A stretch of DNA of 7,628 nucleotides from Lysobacteraceae bacterium (GCA_018971925.1 JAGWZT010000085.1:1-7628); one strand, 5' to 3'. Positions 1 through 6,244 are shown, numbered from the stretch's first letter. A program made the numbers and translations. The notes: generated by a model from the letters alone, not told the origin.

Positions 1-526
1 CCTGCGCATCTTCGAAATGCGTTACCTGGACATGGTGCGTGATTGCGCGCGCGGCGACGGCGTGTTCGGCGTGTGCCTGATCATGAACGGGCAGGAAGCA
101 GGCGAGCCGGCGCTGCCTGCTGCGGTCGGCACGCTGGCCCGGATCGTGGACTTCGATACCTTGCCGGACGGGCTGCTGGGGATCAGCGTCACCGGTTGCA
201 CGCGCTTTCGCGTGCAGAAATCGCGCGTTCGCGGCAATGGTCTCGTGGTGGGGGAGGTGCGCCACTGGCCGGATGAACCCGGGATGCCCGTGCCCGTCGA
301 GTTCGCCCTGCTGCCCGCGATCCTCGAACGCCTGGCCGAGCAGGCAGGCTTGTCATGGCGCAACGGGCCGCGCGAGCGCTACGACGATGCCAGTTGGGTG
401 GGGTTCCGGCTGGCGGAGCTTTTGCCACTGGGTGACGCCGAGCGCCAACACCTGCTGGAAGTCACCGACCCGCTGGAGCGGCTGGCCGCCCTGCGCGACG
501 CGATGCCGCGTTTCCAGAAACCGTAA
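1..526 (+). CDS. LON substrate-binding domain protein (5' partial)
   Basis: The frame is open from the window edge (first full codon at base 2) to the TAA at 524-526. The first visible residues, LRIFEMRYLDMV, match the conserved opening of the Lon N-terminal substrate-binding domain (typically LRIFEPRY.DM), so only about 15-20 residues should be missing and the ATG at 17 is internal, not the start. The roughly 174 visible residues cover the rest of a stand-alone LON domain, including the GVFGVCLI strand, a GTLARI segment and a helical C-terminal part (LLEVTDPLERLAALRDAM). No AAA+ ATPase or Ser-Lys protease domain follows, so this is the small LON-domain protein common in proteobacteria, not Lon protease. 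Its function is not well defined; a role in protein binding is inferred from the domain. A weak stem followed by TTTTT (527-531) could end the transcript. Confidence 0.88.
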   Translation, partial: LRIFEMRYLDMVRDCARGDGVFGVCLIMNGQEAGEPALPAAVGTLARIVDFDTLPDGLLGISVTGCTRFRVQKSRVRGNGLVVGEVRHWPDEPGMPVPVEFALLPAILERLAEQAGLSWRNGPRERYDDASWVGFRLAELLPLGDAERQHLLEVTDPLERLAALRDAMPRFQKP

Positions 527-613
527 TTTTTGCGATCGTCCCTGTTCGCTGCTTCATCGGAACCAGCGGCCACAAATGCTTCAGAGGGCAGCCGTCCATG
601 GCGCCGGACACCA

Positions 614-670
614 GCCCGGCCATCCTTGGCCGGTCGCTTGGCCGGGCACGCGATGCCCCCGGCATCGCGT
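614..670. other. Strong hairpins with two mutually exclusive pairings
   Basis: Within the gene-free stretch 527-820, the segment CCGGCCA (616-622) pairs perfectly with TGGCCGG at 627-633 across a 4-nt loop. Its extended form GCCCGGCCA (614-622) also pairs perfectly over 9 bp with TGGCCGGGC at 639-647. The two pairings cannot coexist. Immediately after lies a second hairpin, ACGCGATGCC (648-657), CCC loop, GGCATCGCGT (661-670): 10 perfect base pairs. No T-run follows on either strand, so a simple intrinsic terminator is unlikely. It could be a structured 3' UTR of the LON gene, a REP-like palindrome or an unlisted RNA. The rest of 527-713 shows no convincing gene. Confidence 0.55.
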
Positions 671-714
671 AAACGCCCGTCCTCGCCCTGGCCTTTCACC
701 ACAGCGGCTTCGTT

Positions 715-768
715 TTGCTCCATTCTGACAATCTTTACACATAAACACATTTACTATATGTCTTAAAG
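715..768 (+). promoter_or_regulatory. AT-rich promoter/operator region of the exported-protein operon
   Basis: This is a sharply AT-rich island in GC-rich DNA, just upstream of the gene at 821. It holds a direct repeat ACACAT (737-742 and 745-750), TTTAC twice with a 16-nt period (734-738, 750-754), and a small inverted repeat ACAT-N7-ATGT (747-761). A possible core promoter is TTTACA (734-739) with TATATG (755-760), spacing 15; TACTAT (752-757) is another -10 candidate but has no good -35 partner. The base composition and repeats support a control region. The exact promoter elements are uncertain. Confidence 0.4.
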
Positions 769-782
769 GTTCATGATGAATG

Positions 783-802
783 GGGTCGCAATGTGGCGAC
801 CC
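783..802 (+). promoter_or_regulatory. 5' UTR hairpin before the exported-protein gene
   Basis: GGGTCGC (783-789) pairs perfectly with GCGACCC (796-802) around a 6-nt loop. It sits 18 nt before the ATG at 821 and directly upstream of the ribosome binding site AGGAG (809-813, 7 nt from the ATG). It could stabilise the mRNA or present the binding site. It would also bury upstream in-frame ATGs (773, 776, 791), which favours initiation at 821. Confidence 0.45.
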
Positions 803-820
803 ACCATCAGGAGACTCAAC

Positions 821-1477
821 ATGAAACCGCTTTCAATGGCCTGTGCGCTTGCGCTCGGGCTGGCATTTGCCGCCACTGCACCGGCCGTCCTGGCCCAGCC
901 CGCCCAGGCGGCGACGTCCGCGCCCGCCGCGGCGCCCGCCGCTCCGCAACTGCACGCCGCGATGCGCTCGTTGTGGCACGGCCATATCGTGGCCACCCGT
1001 GACTACGCGCTGGCGGTGCACGCCGGCAACCAGGTCGGTGAGAAGAAGGCGGCCGACGCCGTCGTCGCCAACGCCAAGCAGATCTCCAACGCGGTCGCAG
1101 GTTTTTACGGCAAGGACGCGGGCGCCGGCCTGCTGAAATTGCTGGCAGGCCACTGGGGCGGCGTGAAGGCGCTGACAGATACCACCAAGGCGGGTGACAA
1201 GGCGGGCGAGCAGAAGGCCATGACCGATCTCGCCGGCAACGCCACGGCGATCGCCAAGTTCCTGGCAGGCGCCAACCCCAACTGGAGCGAAGCCACGCTG
1301 CAGGGTGCGTTGATGATGCACGTCAATGACCACAAAACCCAGCTCGACGAAATGATGTCGAATGCACCGGAGGCCGAACAGGCGAAGTCCTGGGCCGGAA
1401 TGCAGCAGCACATGAACATGATCGCGGATGTGCTGACCGGAGGCATTGCCAAACAGTTCCCGAACAAGGCACATTGA
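821..1477 (+). CDS. Exported His-rich helical protein, function unknown
   Basis: A 218-residue protein with a clear N-terminal signal peptide (Lys2, hydrophobic core about residues 6-24, possible cleavage after VLA25 or AQA30), an Ala/Pro-rich linker (31-42) and an all-helical mature domain. The ATG at 821 was chosen because AGGAG lies 7 nt upstream. In-frame ATGs at 773/776 (AAAGG at 765-769) would add an Arg-containing n-region and cannot be excluded. Visible motifs are LWHGHIVATR (51-60), FYG (95-97), HW (111-112), GD...NA...FL..NP.W (125-155) and H-x3-H (167-171). The pattern LW..H...TR / FYG / NP.W resembles a family of small helical proteins in Firmicutes often mislabelled acetylglutamate kinase; this is recognition from memory, not a search. 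Nine histidines in the mature part suggest metal or heme binding, which is inference. It precedes and is coupled to a SufR-like regulator gene. Confidence 0.85.
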   Translation: MKPLSMACALALGLAFAATAPAVLAQPAQAATSAPAAAPAAPQLHAAMRSLWHGHIVATRDYALAVHAGNQVGEKKAADAVVANAKQISNAVAGFYGKDAGAGLLKLLAGHWGGVKALTDTTKAGDKAGEQKAMTDLAGNATAIAKFLAGANPNWSEATLQGALMMHVNDHKTQLDEMMSNAPEAEQAKSWAGMQQHMNMIADVLTGGIAKQFPNKAH

Positions 1478-1481
1478 GCGC

Positions 1482-2147
1482 GTGCGGCACGCCAGCGCCC
1501 TGCGTCAACTCGGCGGCACCCAGCAAAAGTTGCTGCGCAAGCTGTTGCTGTCGCCGCAGGGCGCGACCGTGGAAGAACTGTGCCGCGCCATCGGTATTAC
1601 CCACAACGCGGTCAGGCAGCACCTGACCGCGTTGATGGCGCAAGGATTGGTGGCGCGCGGTGAGTCGATTCCCAGCGGCGGCCGGCCGCGCGCCTGTTTC
1701 GTGCTGCGGCCCGCCGGCCGCGAATTGTTTCCGCGCAATTACGCGCTGATCGCGGGCGGCGTGCTCGAATATCTCTATGCGCATGAAGGTACCCAGGCGG
1801 TGCAGGCGATGCTGGCCGAAATGGGCGCGAAGCTGGGCCGCGATGCCTCCGAACGGATTGCCGCGGCCACGGGTCCGGATGAAGTGACGCGGTTGCTCGC
1901 CGAACAGCTGGATACGCTGGGCTACGAAGCGCAGGTCGTCGAGGTCGAGGGGCACGCGGAAGTGGAAGCATGGAACTGCGTGTTCCACTCACTGGCCAAG
2001 ACGCACCCCGACGTGTGCAGGTTCGACCTGGCTTTCATGAGCGCCGCGACGGGGCGCCCGGTGCAGCGCACGCAGTGCATGTTGCACGGAGCGCCCGCGT
2101 GCAGGTTTCACGTGGCAGATGCACAAGCGAAGACCCGCGATGTGTAG
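1482..2147 (+). CDS. SufR-like winged-helix regulator, putative Fe-S sensor
   Basis: Predicted 221-residue cytoplasmic transcription regulator. Residues 13-60 form a helix-turn-helix of the ArsR/DeoR-like type (TVEELCRAIGIT, then HNAVRQHLTAL as recognition helix), followed by a wing with SGGRPR (65-70). The C-terminal part carries Cys166, His169, Cys179, Cys199 and Cys207 in the pattern C-x2-H-x9-C-x19-C-x7-C, which resembles the cluster-binding region of SufR-type regulators of Fe-S assembly. Binding of a [4Fe-4S] cluster is inferred. The GTG at 1482 is 4 nt after the upstream stop, suggesting translational coupling. An in-frame TTG at 1446, with GGAGG only 2 nt before it, would add 12 residues and overlap the upstream gene by 32 nt. 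No suf or isc genes are in the window, so its target is unclear; autoregulation of the 821-2147 operon is the simplest guess. Confidence 0.82.
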   Translation: MRHASALRQLGGTQQKLLRKLLLSPQGATVEELCRAIGITHNAVRQHLTALMAQGLVARGESIPSGGRPRACFVLRPAGRELFPRNYALIAGGVLEYLYAHEGTQAVQAMLAEMGAKLGRDASERIAAATGPDEVTRLLAEQLDTLGYEAQVVEVEGHAEVEAWNCVFHSLAKTHPDVCRFDLAFMSAATGRPVQRTQCMLHGAPACRFHVADAQAKTRDV

Positions 2148-2166
2148 GGCGGGAGAAGCGTAGCGA

Positions 2167-2244
2167 CAAATTCGTCTGGAACGAATTTGGACCGCCGCAG
2201 GCGGGCCCCGAGCGCAAGCGAGGGGTGAGCATCAGGGATGATGC
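2167..2244. repeat. Array of four consecutive hairpins between convergent genes
   Basis: Four inverted repeats follow each other almost without gaps: CAAATTCGT/ACGAATTTG (2167-2175, 2181-2189; 9 bp, 5-nt loop); CCGCC/GGCGG (2192-2196, 2200-2204; 3-nt loop); CCCC..CGC/GCG.GGGG (2206-2225, imperfect); GCATCA/TGATGC (2229-2234, 2239-2244; GGGA loop). A fifth (terminator) hairpin follows at 2247-2277. The density suggests a structured RNA element or a dispersed palindromic repeat, not chance. No open frame here looks coding. Confidence 0.55.
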
Positions 2245-2246
2245 GA

Positions 2247-2277
2247 ACAATCCCGCCGATCGCAAACGGCGGGTTGT
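2247..2277. terminator. Probable two-way intrinsic terminator
   Basis: CCCGCCG (2252-2258) pairs perfectly with CGGCGGG (2267-2273) around an 8-nt loop. The stem can extend through ACAA (2247-2250) with TTGT (2274-2277) past one bulged T. It lies between two genes that converge on it and touches the stop codon of the minus-strand gene. The T-tracts are short on both sides, so termination strength is uncertain. Confidence 0.55.
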
Positions 2278-3428
2278 CACCCGCCCTGCGTCGCCAAAGC
2301 CTGGGCGAGATCCGCGATCAGATCATCGGCGTCTTCCAGTCCCACCGACAGCCGCACCAGTCCCGGTGGTGAATGCGTGTGCGCACCTTCGGCCGACGCG
2401 CGGTGCTCGATCAGCGATTCGCAGCCACCCAGCGAGGTCGCGTTGGTGAATATCCTCGTGCCGCGTGCAAGGCGCAGGGCCGCGTCGTAACCGCCGCGCA
2501 ATTCGACGCTCAGCATCGCGCCGAACATGCCTTCATGACCACGCATCTGGCGTTTCGCGATCGAGTGTCCGGGATGCGTCGGCAATCCGGGGAAATTCAC
2601 GCGCTCGACGGCGGGATGCGTGGCAAGGAACTCGGCGACTTTGCGTGCGTTCGAGCAGTGCAGCGCCATCCGCGCCGGCAGCGAGCGGCAACCGCGCAAC
2701 GTCAGCCAGGCGCTGAAAGGCGCGAGGATTGCGCCGGTCAGCAATCGCCGCGCCGCGATGCGTTCGGCAAAGTCGTCGTTGCGAGCGAACACCAGCGCGC
2801 CACCCAGCACGTCGCTGTGGCCGCCGAAATACTTGGTGGTCGAATGCATCACCACGTCGGCGCCGAGTTCCAGAGGGCGTTGCAGTACGGGCGTCGCGAA
2901 GGTGTTGTCGCACGCAAAACGCGCGCCACCGGCATGGGCGATCTTCGCGAGCTCGGCGAGATCGCTGACCCTAAGGCGCGGGTTGGAAGGCGACTCCGCC
3001 CACAGCAACGCGACGCCGCCCTTGCACGCCGCGCGCACGGCTTCCAGGTCGGTGATGTCGATCGTGGCCACGTCGACGCCGCGCTCGGGCAGTACTTCCG
3101 TCACATACCCGCGCGTGCCGACGTAGCAGTCTTCCGGTACCACCACGCGTTGACCGCGTTGCAGCGTATCCAGCACCGCGGCGATCGCGGCCATGCCCGA
3201 AGCGTACGCCAGCGCGCGTTCACCGCCTTCCAGCGCGGCCAATGCCGTTTCGAGGCGGTGCTGGGTCGGGTTGTCGTCGCGCTGGTAGCTGAAGGTATCG
3301 GGTTCGCCATCGGTGCGGTGCACGAAGGTGGTGGAGAGGTGGAGCGGTGGCGCCACCGCGCCGGTTTCGCCGTCGGGCTCCGCACCCGCGTGTACTGCCA
3401 GCGTGTCGAACTTGGGGGTCACTGTCAT
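2277..3428 (-). CDS. PLP-dependent Cys/Met metabolism enzyme (cystathionine gamma-synthase-like)
   Basis: A 383-residue cytosolic enzyme of the Cys/Met metabolism PLP family (PF01053), full length. Seen: Tyr48 and Arg50 (Y-x-R, phosphate contact across the dimer), ASGMAAI (76-82), Tyr102 in CYVGT (PLP stacking), Asp174 in CDNTFATP (pyridine nitrogen), Lys199 in STTKYFGGHSD (Schiff base), SLGGCESLIEH (332-342) and RLSVGLED (359-366). Family members carry out gamma-replacement or elimination on O-acyl-homoserine, cystathionine or homocysteine. Residues visible here do not separate MetB, MetZ and cystathionine lyase. Variants worth noting are QRDDNPTQ where most have SR.xNPT, V103 in place of Gly, and HRAS in place of HPAS. 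Start: the ATG at 3428 has GGAG with no gap; the GTG at 3422 has the same GGAG at an ideal 6-nt spacing, so the true protein may be two residues shorter. It is divergent from gloA and convergent with the regulator gene. Confidence 0.9.
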   Translation of the reverse strand: MTVTPKFDTLAVHAGAEPDGETGAVAPPLHLSTTFVHRTDGEPDTFSYQRDDNPTQHRLETALAALEGGERALAYASGMAAIAAVLDTLQRGQRVVVPEDCYVGTRGYVTEVLPERGVDVATIDITDLEAVRAACKGGVALLWAESPSNPRLRVSDLAELAKIAHAGGARFACDNTFATPVLQRPLELGADVVMHSTTKYFGGHSDVLGGALVFARNDDFAERIAARRLLTGAILAPFSAWLTLRGCRSLPARMALHCSNARKVAEFLATHPAVERVNFPGLPTHPGHSIAKRQMRGHEGMFGAMLSVELRGGYDAALRLARGTRIFTNATSLGGCESLIEHRASAEGAHTHSPPGLVRLSVGLEDADDLIADLAQALATQGG

Positions 3429-3504
3429 CTCCGAACTTGCGTGCACCGGGTCGATCCGTCCACGATAACCGAATCGCCGCATGACGATCACATGAGGAAG
3501 CAAC
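3429..3504. promoter_or_regulatory. Shared divergent promoter region
   Basis: These 76 nt separate the start codons of the minus-strand PLP enzyme gene and the plus-strand gloA gene, so both promoters must lie here or inside a neighbouring gene. GATAAC (about 3458-3463) on the plus strand and GTTATC on the minus strand are the only -10-like elements seen; neither has a convincing -35. AGGAAG (3495-3500) is the gloA ribosome binding site. Confidence 0.3.
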
Positions 3505-3927
3505 ATGAGATACCTGCACAGCATGGTACGCGTGCGCGATCTGGACGCCTCGCTGCGTTTCTACTGCGAAGGACTCGGCCTGCGCGAAGTACGCCGCAAG
3601 GACGTGCCGCAGGGCAAGTACACGCTGGTGTTCCTGTCGGCGCCGGACAGTCCCGAGGCGGAAATCGAGCTGACATGCAACTGGGGCTCGAACGAGGATT
3701 ACGGCTCGGCACGCAACTTCGGGCATCTCGCGTTCCGCGTGGACGACATTTACGCGACCTGCACGCGTTTGCAAGAGATGGGCGTCGCGATCAACCGGCC
3801 GCCGCGCGACGGCCACATGGCGTTCGTGCGCTCACCGGACCTGATCTCGATCGAGTTGCTGCAGGCCGGCAACGCCCTGCCGCCGGCGGAACCCTGGGTT
3901 TCGATGCCGAACGTCGGCATCTGGTGA
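3505..3927 (+). CDS. gloA: Lactoylglutathione lyase (glyoxalase I)
   Basis: A 140-residue cytosolic metalloenzyme of the VOC superfamily. It isomerises the hemithioacetal of methylglyoxal and glutathione to S-lactoylglutathione. The start is marked by AGGAAG 4 nt upstream and by [16 protein letters not shown], which parallels the MRLLHTMLRVGDL opening of E. coli GloA. The four metal ligands are in place: His5, Glu55 (IELTCNWG), His74 (FGHLAF) and Glu117 (ISIELLQ). IELT.NWG is diagnostic for GloA within VOC proteins. The inter-repeat loop around 97-106 is shorter than in E. coli GloA, and the C-terminal tail ([11 protein letters not shown]) differs. Length fits the short Ni/Co-type bacterial class; the metal cannot be read from sequence. 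Its stop is separated by one base from the stop of the convergent hemL. Confidence 0.9.
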   Translation: MRYLHSMVRVRDLDASLRFYCEGLGLREVRRKDVPQGKYTLVFLSAPDSPEAEIELTCNWGSNEDYGSARNFGHLAFRVDDIYATCTRLQEMGVAINRPPRDGHMAFVRSPDLISIELLQAGNALPPAEPWVSMPNVGIW

Positions 3928-3928
3928 A

Positions 3929-5212
3929 TCAGCCGCGTGCGGCGACGAATGCGGCGCGTGCGGCTTCGAGCGTGTTCGCGATCACATCGTCGTCGTGCGC
4001 CATCGACATGAAGCCCGCCTCGAACGGGCTGGGTGCGAAGTACACGCCGCGCTCCAGCATCGCGTGGAAGAACCGGTTGAAGGACTCGCGATCGCAGGCC
4101 ATGGCCTGCGCGAAGGTTTCAATTTTTGCGTCGCTGAAAAACAAGCCGAACATTCCGCCGACGCGATTGGCCGAGAACGGCACGCCCGCCTCGCGCGCGG
4201 CGGCGATCAATCCGTCGGTGAGCGCTTGTGTCTTCAACGACAGGTGTTCATGGAACCCTGGTTCGCGCACCAGATCCAGCATCGCAAGGCCGGCCGCCAT
4301 CGCCACCGGGTTGCCGGACAGCGTGCCAGCCTGGTAGATCGGGCCGGCCGGCGCGATTTGTTCCATCAGGTCACGGCGTCCGCCGTAAGCACCGACCGGC
4401 ATGCCGCCGCCGATGATCTTTCCGAGTGTGGTGAGATCGGGCGTAATCGCGTACAACTGTTGCGCGCCGCCTGCGGCCACGCGAAAACCGGTCATGACTT
4501 CGTCGAAGATCAGCAGCGCGCCGTCGCGCGTGCACAGCTCGCGCAGGGTCTGCAGGAAGCCCGGCCGTGGCGGCACGCAGTTCATGTTGCCGGCAACCGG
4601 CTCCACGATCACGCAGGCGAGGGTCTTGCCTCTCGCGTCGAACAGCGCACACGCAGCATCGATGTCGTTGTACGGCAGGGTAATGGTTAGATCAGCCAGC
4701 GCCTTGGGCACGCCGGGTGAATCCGGCACGCCCAGCGTCAGCGCGCCGGAGCCGGCCTTGACCAGGAACGAATCGCCATGGCCGTGATAACAGCCCTCGA
4801 ATTTCACGAAGCGCTCGCGTCCCGTCGCGCCGCGCGCGAGGCGCAGTGCCGACATCGTGGCTTCGGTCCCGGAATTGACGAAGCGCAGCATTTCCATCGA
4901 TGGCATCAGTGCGTGGATGGCTTCGGCCAGTTCGGCTTCCGCTGCGCACGGCGTGCCGAACGACAACCCACCCCGCACCGCGCGCTCCACGGCTTCGCGC
5001 ACGTGCAGATGATTGTGCCCGGCGATCATCGGCCCCCACGAGCCCACGTAATCGATGTAGCGCTTGCCTTCGACATCCCACAGGTACGGGCCGTCGGCAC
5101 GCGCGGCGATGAACGGCTCGCCCCCAACCGATTTGAAGGCACGCACCGGCGAATCGACGCCGCCCGGCAGCACGCGCTGCGCGCGCTGGAAAAGTTCGTG
5201 GTTGGTGGTCAT
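3929..5212 (-). CDS. hemL: Glutamate-1-semialdehyde 2,1-aminomutase
   Basis: A 427-residue cytosolic PLP enzyme (class-III aminotransferase fold). It converts glutamate-1-semialdehyde to 5-aminolevulinate, the last step of the C5 route into heme and other tetrapyrroles. Seen: [12 protein letters not shown] (15-26), [10 protein letters not shown] (111-120, PLP phosphate binding), CYHGHGD (141-147), FDEVMTGFR (246-254 region, Asp to the PLP ring nitrogen) and Lys265 in [10 protein letters not shown], which is also the catalytic lysine position in E. coli HemL. Length is as expected for the family. The start codon overlaps the thiE stop in an ATGA, with GGGA 6 nt upstream, so it is translated in tandem with thiE. 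No terminator is seen after it: its stop lies one base from the gloA stop on the other strand, so transcripts from the two genes probably overlap. Confidence 0.97.
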   Translation of the reverse strand: MTTNHELFQRAQRVLPGGVDSPVRAFKSVGGEPFIAARADGPYLWDVEGKRYIDYVGSWGPMIAGHNHLHVREAVERAVRGGLSFGTPCAAEAELAEAIHALMPSMEMLRFVNSGTEATMSALRLARGATGRERFVKFEGCYHGHGDSFLVKAGSGALTLGVPDSPGVPKALADLTITLPYNDIDAACALFDARGKTLACVIVEPVAGNMNCVPPRPGFLQTLRELCTRDGALLIFDEVMTGFRVAAGGAQQLYAITPDLTTLGKIIGGGMPVGAYGGRRDLMEQIAPAGPIYQAGTLSGNPVAMAAGLAMLDLVREPGFHEHLSLKTQALTDGLIAAAREAGVPFSANRVGGMFGLFFSDAKIETFAQAMACDRESFNRFFHAMLERGVYFAPSPFEAGFMSMAHDDDVIANTLEAARAAFVAARG

Positions 5213-5874
5213 TCGGAATCCCGCTGTGCAGATAATGCCGCGAACCCTTGTGCCGCCGCGCGCACGTCGCGGGCACCGAACAAGGCGGAAATCACGGCCA
5301 GGTAATCGGCGCCCGCCGCGATCAGCGATCCACCATTTTCGACGGTAATTCCGCCGATCGCCACCAGCGGCAAGCCAAGTTCGCGTGCATCGCGCAACAA
5401 TTCGGGTTTTGCGTGGCGTGCGCCGGGCTTGGTGGCCGATGGAAAGAACGCGCCGAATGCGAGGTAATCGGCGCCCGCGGCGGCGGCTTTGCGCGCGCGT
5501 TGCAGCGAGTCGTAGCAGGAGACACCGATGATCGCGTTCGCCCCAAGCGCGGCGCGCGCGGCCGCGATGCCGGAATCACCTTCACCCAGATGCACGCCCG
5601 CGGCACCGCTGGCCAGCGCAAGTTCCACGTCGTCGTTGATGATCAGGGGAACCTCGAACTCGCGACATGATTCGGACAGCGCAAACGCTTCGCGCAATCG
5701 GCGCACCGCGTCGTGCGTTTTGTCGCGGTATTGCAGCATCGCCGCACCGCCTTCCAGCGCTGCGCGCGAAACCGCCGGGAGATCCGCGCGCGGTCCATCC
5801 GTGATGGCGTAAAGTCCATTGCGAAGCCGTGCCGACGGCTGGCGAGGGTACGAGTTCGGGGTGTTCTGTGACAT
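5209..5874 (-). CDS. thiE: Thiamine-phosphate synthase
   Basis: A 221-residue cytosolic TIM-barrel enzyme. It joins hydroxymethylpyrimidine diphosphate and the thiazole phosphate to give thiamine phosphate. Motifs in order: GLYAITDG (20-27), LQYRDK with Gln48, Arg50 and Lys52, IINDDVELA (78-86) with Asn80 and Asp81/82, GVHLGEGD (93-100), GVSCYD (117-122), [10 protein letters not shown] (140-149) in the place of the usual GP.FPT.TK pyrophosphate loop, VAIGGI (171-176) and VISALFGA (194-201). The A142/S146 changes in the FPT.TK loop are mild. An N-terminal extension of about 15 residues ([13 protein letters not shown]) precedes the barrel. No clear ribosome binding site precedes the ATG at 5874. 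It is the first gene of a thiE-hemL pair and is divergent from the rubredoxin gene; no THI-box riboswitch fits in the 84-nt spacer. Confidence 0.95.
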   Translation of the reverse strand: MSQNTPNSYPRQPSARLRNGLYAITDGPRADLPAVSRAALEGGAAMLQYRDKTHDAVRRLREAFALSESCREFEVPLIINDDVELALASGAAGVHLGEGDSGIAAARAALGANAIIGVSCYDSLQRARKAAAAGADYLAFGAFFPSATKPGARHAKPELLRDARELGLPLVAIGGITVENGGSLIAAGADYLAVISALFGARDVRAAAQGFAALSAQRDSE

Positions 5875-5958
5875 TCGGCTTGACTTGCGTCAATGGCTCG
5901 CTTTCATGCAAGCGCGCAACTTGCGACAATAGACGACATCGTCGCTTGCGTCACGCCC
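5875..5958. promoter_or_regulatory. Divergent thiE/rubredoxin control region with repeats
   Basis: A perfect inverted repeat TTGAC-N4-GTCAA lies at 5880-5893, right next to the thiE start. CTTGCG occurs three times on the plus strand (5884-5889, 5920-5925, 5945-5950), twice as CTTGCGTCA. A possible -10 for the rubredoxin gene is GACAAT (5925-5930), with only a weak -35 (TTTCAT, 5902-5907). The inverted repeat could be an operator for thiE-hemL; no family of regulator is assigned. Neither gene has a good ribosome binding site here. Confidence 0.4.
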
Positions 5959-6159
5959 ATGAATGCTTCAGCCGAAACCGCCGTCACTTACCGCAAGTTC
6001 ATGTGCGTGGTGTGCGGCTTCATCTACGACGAGGAAGCCGGCCTTCCGGAAGAGGGCATCGAACCGGGTACGCGCTGGGAAGACATTCCCGATACCTGGA
6101 CATGCCCGGATTGCGGCGTCACCAAGGACGATTTCGAAATGGTCGAGATCGACAGCTGA
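5959..6159 (+). CDS. Rubredoxin
   Basis: A 66-residue small iron protein that carries single electrons with one Fe bound by four cysteines. Both ligand pairs are seen: C-V-V-C-G and C-P-D-C-G, with the family signature Y-D-E-E-A-G in between followed by [15 protein letters not shown], then KDDFE at the end. The ATG at 5959 was chosen because it leaves the usual short lead ([13 protein letters not shown]) before the first Cys motif. The frame stays open upstream to 5893, but that part lies in the control region and has no rubredoxin similarity; an ATG at 6001 is too close to the first cysteine. No Shine-Dalgarno sequence is apparent. In gammaproteobacteria rubredoxins serve alkane hydroxylases or oxidative-stress reductases; no such partner is in the window. 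Confidence 0.95.
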   Translation: MNASAETAVTYRKFMCVVCGFIYDEEAGLPEEGIEPGTRWEDIPDTWTCPDCGVTKDDFEMVEIDS

Positions 6160-6189
6160 TTGCCCCGCCGTTGCCCCAATTGCGTCATA

Positions 6190-6228
6190 CCGCGTTCATG
6201 CCGGTGTGTTGGCATGGAGTCAACGCGG
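6190..6228 (+). promoter_or_regulatory. Long hairpin downstream of the rubredoxin gene
   Basis: CCGCGTT (6190-6196) pairs with AACGCGG (6222-6228), and directly inside it CATGCC (6197-6202) pairs with GGCATG (6211-6216). This gives 13 bp with an 8-nt loop and a 5-nt bulge on the 3' side. No T-run follows, so it is a weak candidate for an intrinsic terminator. It may be a 3' UTR stabiliser, or a leader structure for the small reading frame that begins 16 nt further on. Confidence 0.5.
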
Positions 6229-6244
6229 ACCGGGGTGATGCAGC

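Noticed and set aside
379..766. Open frames in both directions through the gap after the LON gene
   Set aside because: No ribosome binding sites, no recognisable domain, and they cross strong palindromes; the region reads as noncoding.
1323..1988. Minus-strand open frame opposite the exported protein and regulator
   Set aside because: Antisense to two genes with clear signal-peptide and helix-turn-helix evidence; composition is that of a shadow frame.
2373..4337. Very long open frame on the plus strand (654 codons)
   Set aside because: It runs antisense to the PLP enzyme gene, across gloA in another frame and into hemL; its protein is Arg/His/Gln-rich and matches no family. Such shadow frames are common in GC-rich DNA.
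5875..5958. TPP riboswitch upstream of thiE
   Set aside because: The spacer is only 84 nt and shared with a divergent gene; the conserved THI-box cores (CUGAGA, ACCUGA) are absent on the thiE strand.
5893..5958. Longer rubredoxin start at 5893
   Set aside because: The extra 22 residues fall in the divergent control region, overlap the TTGAC-N4-GTCAA palindrome and add nothing rubredoxin-like.
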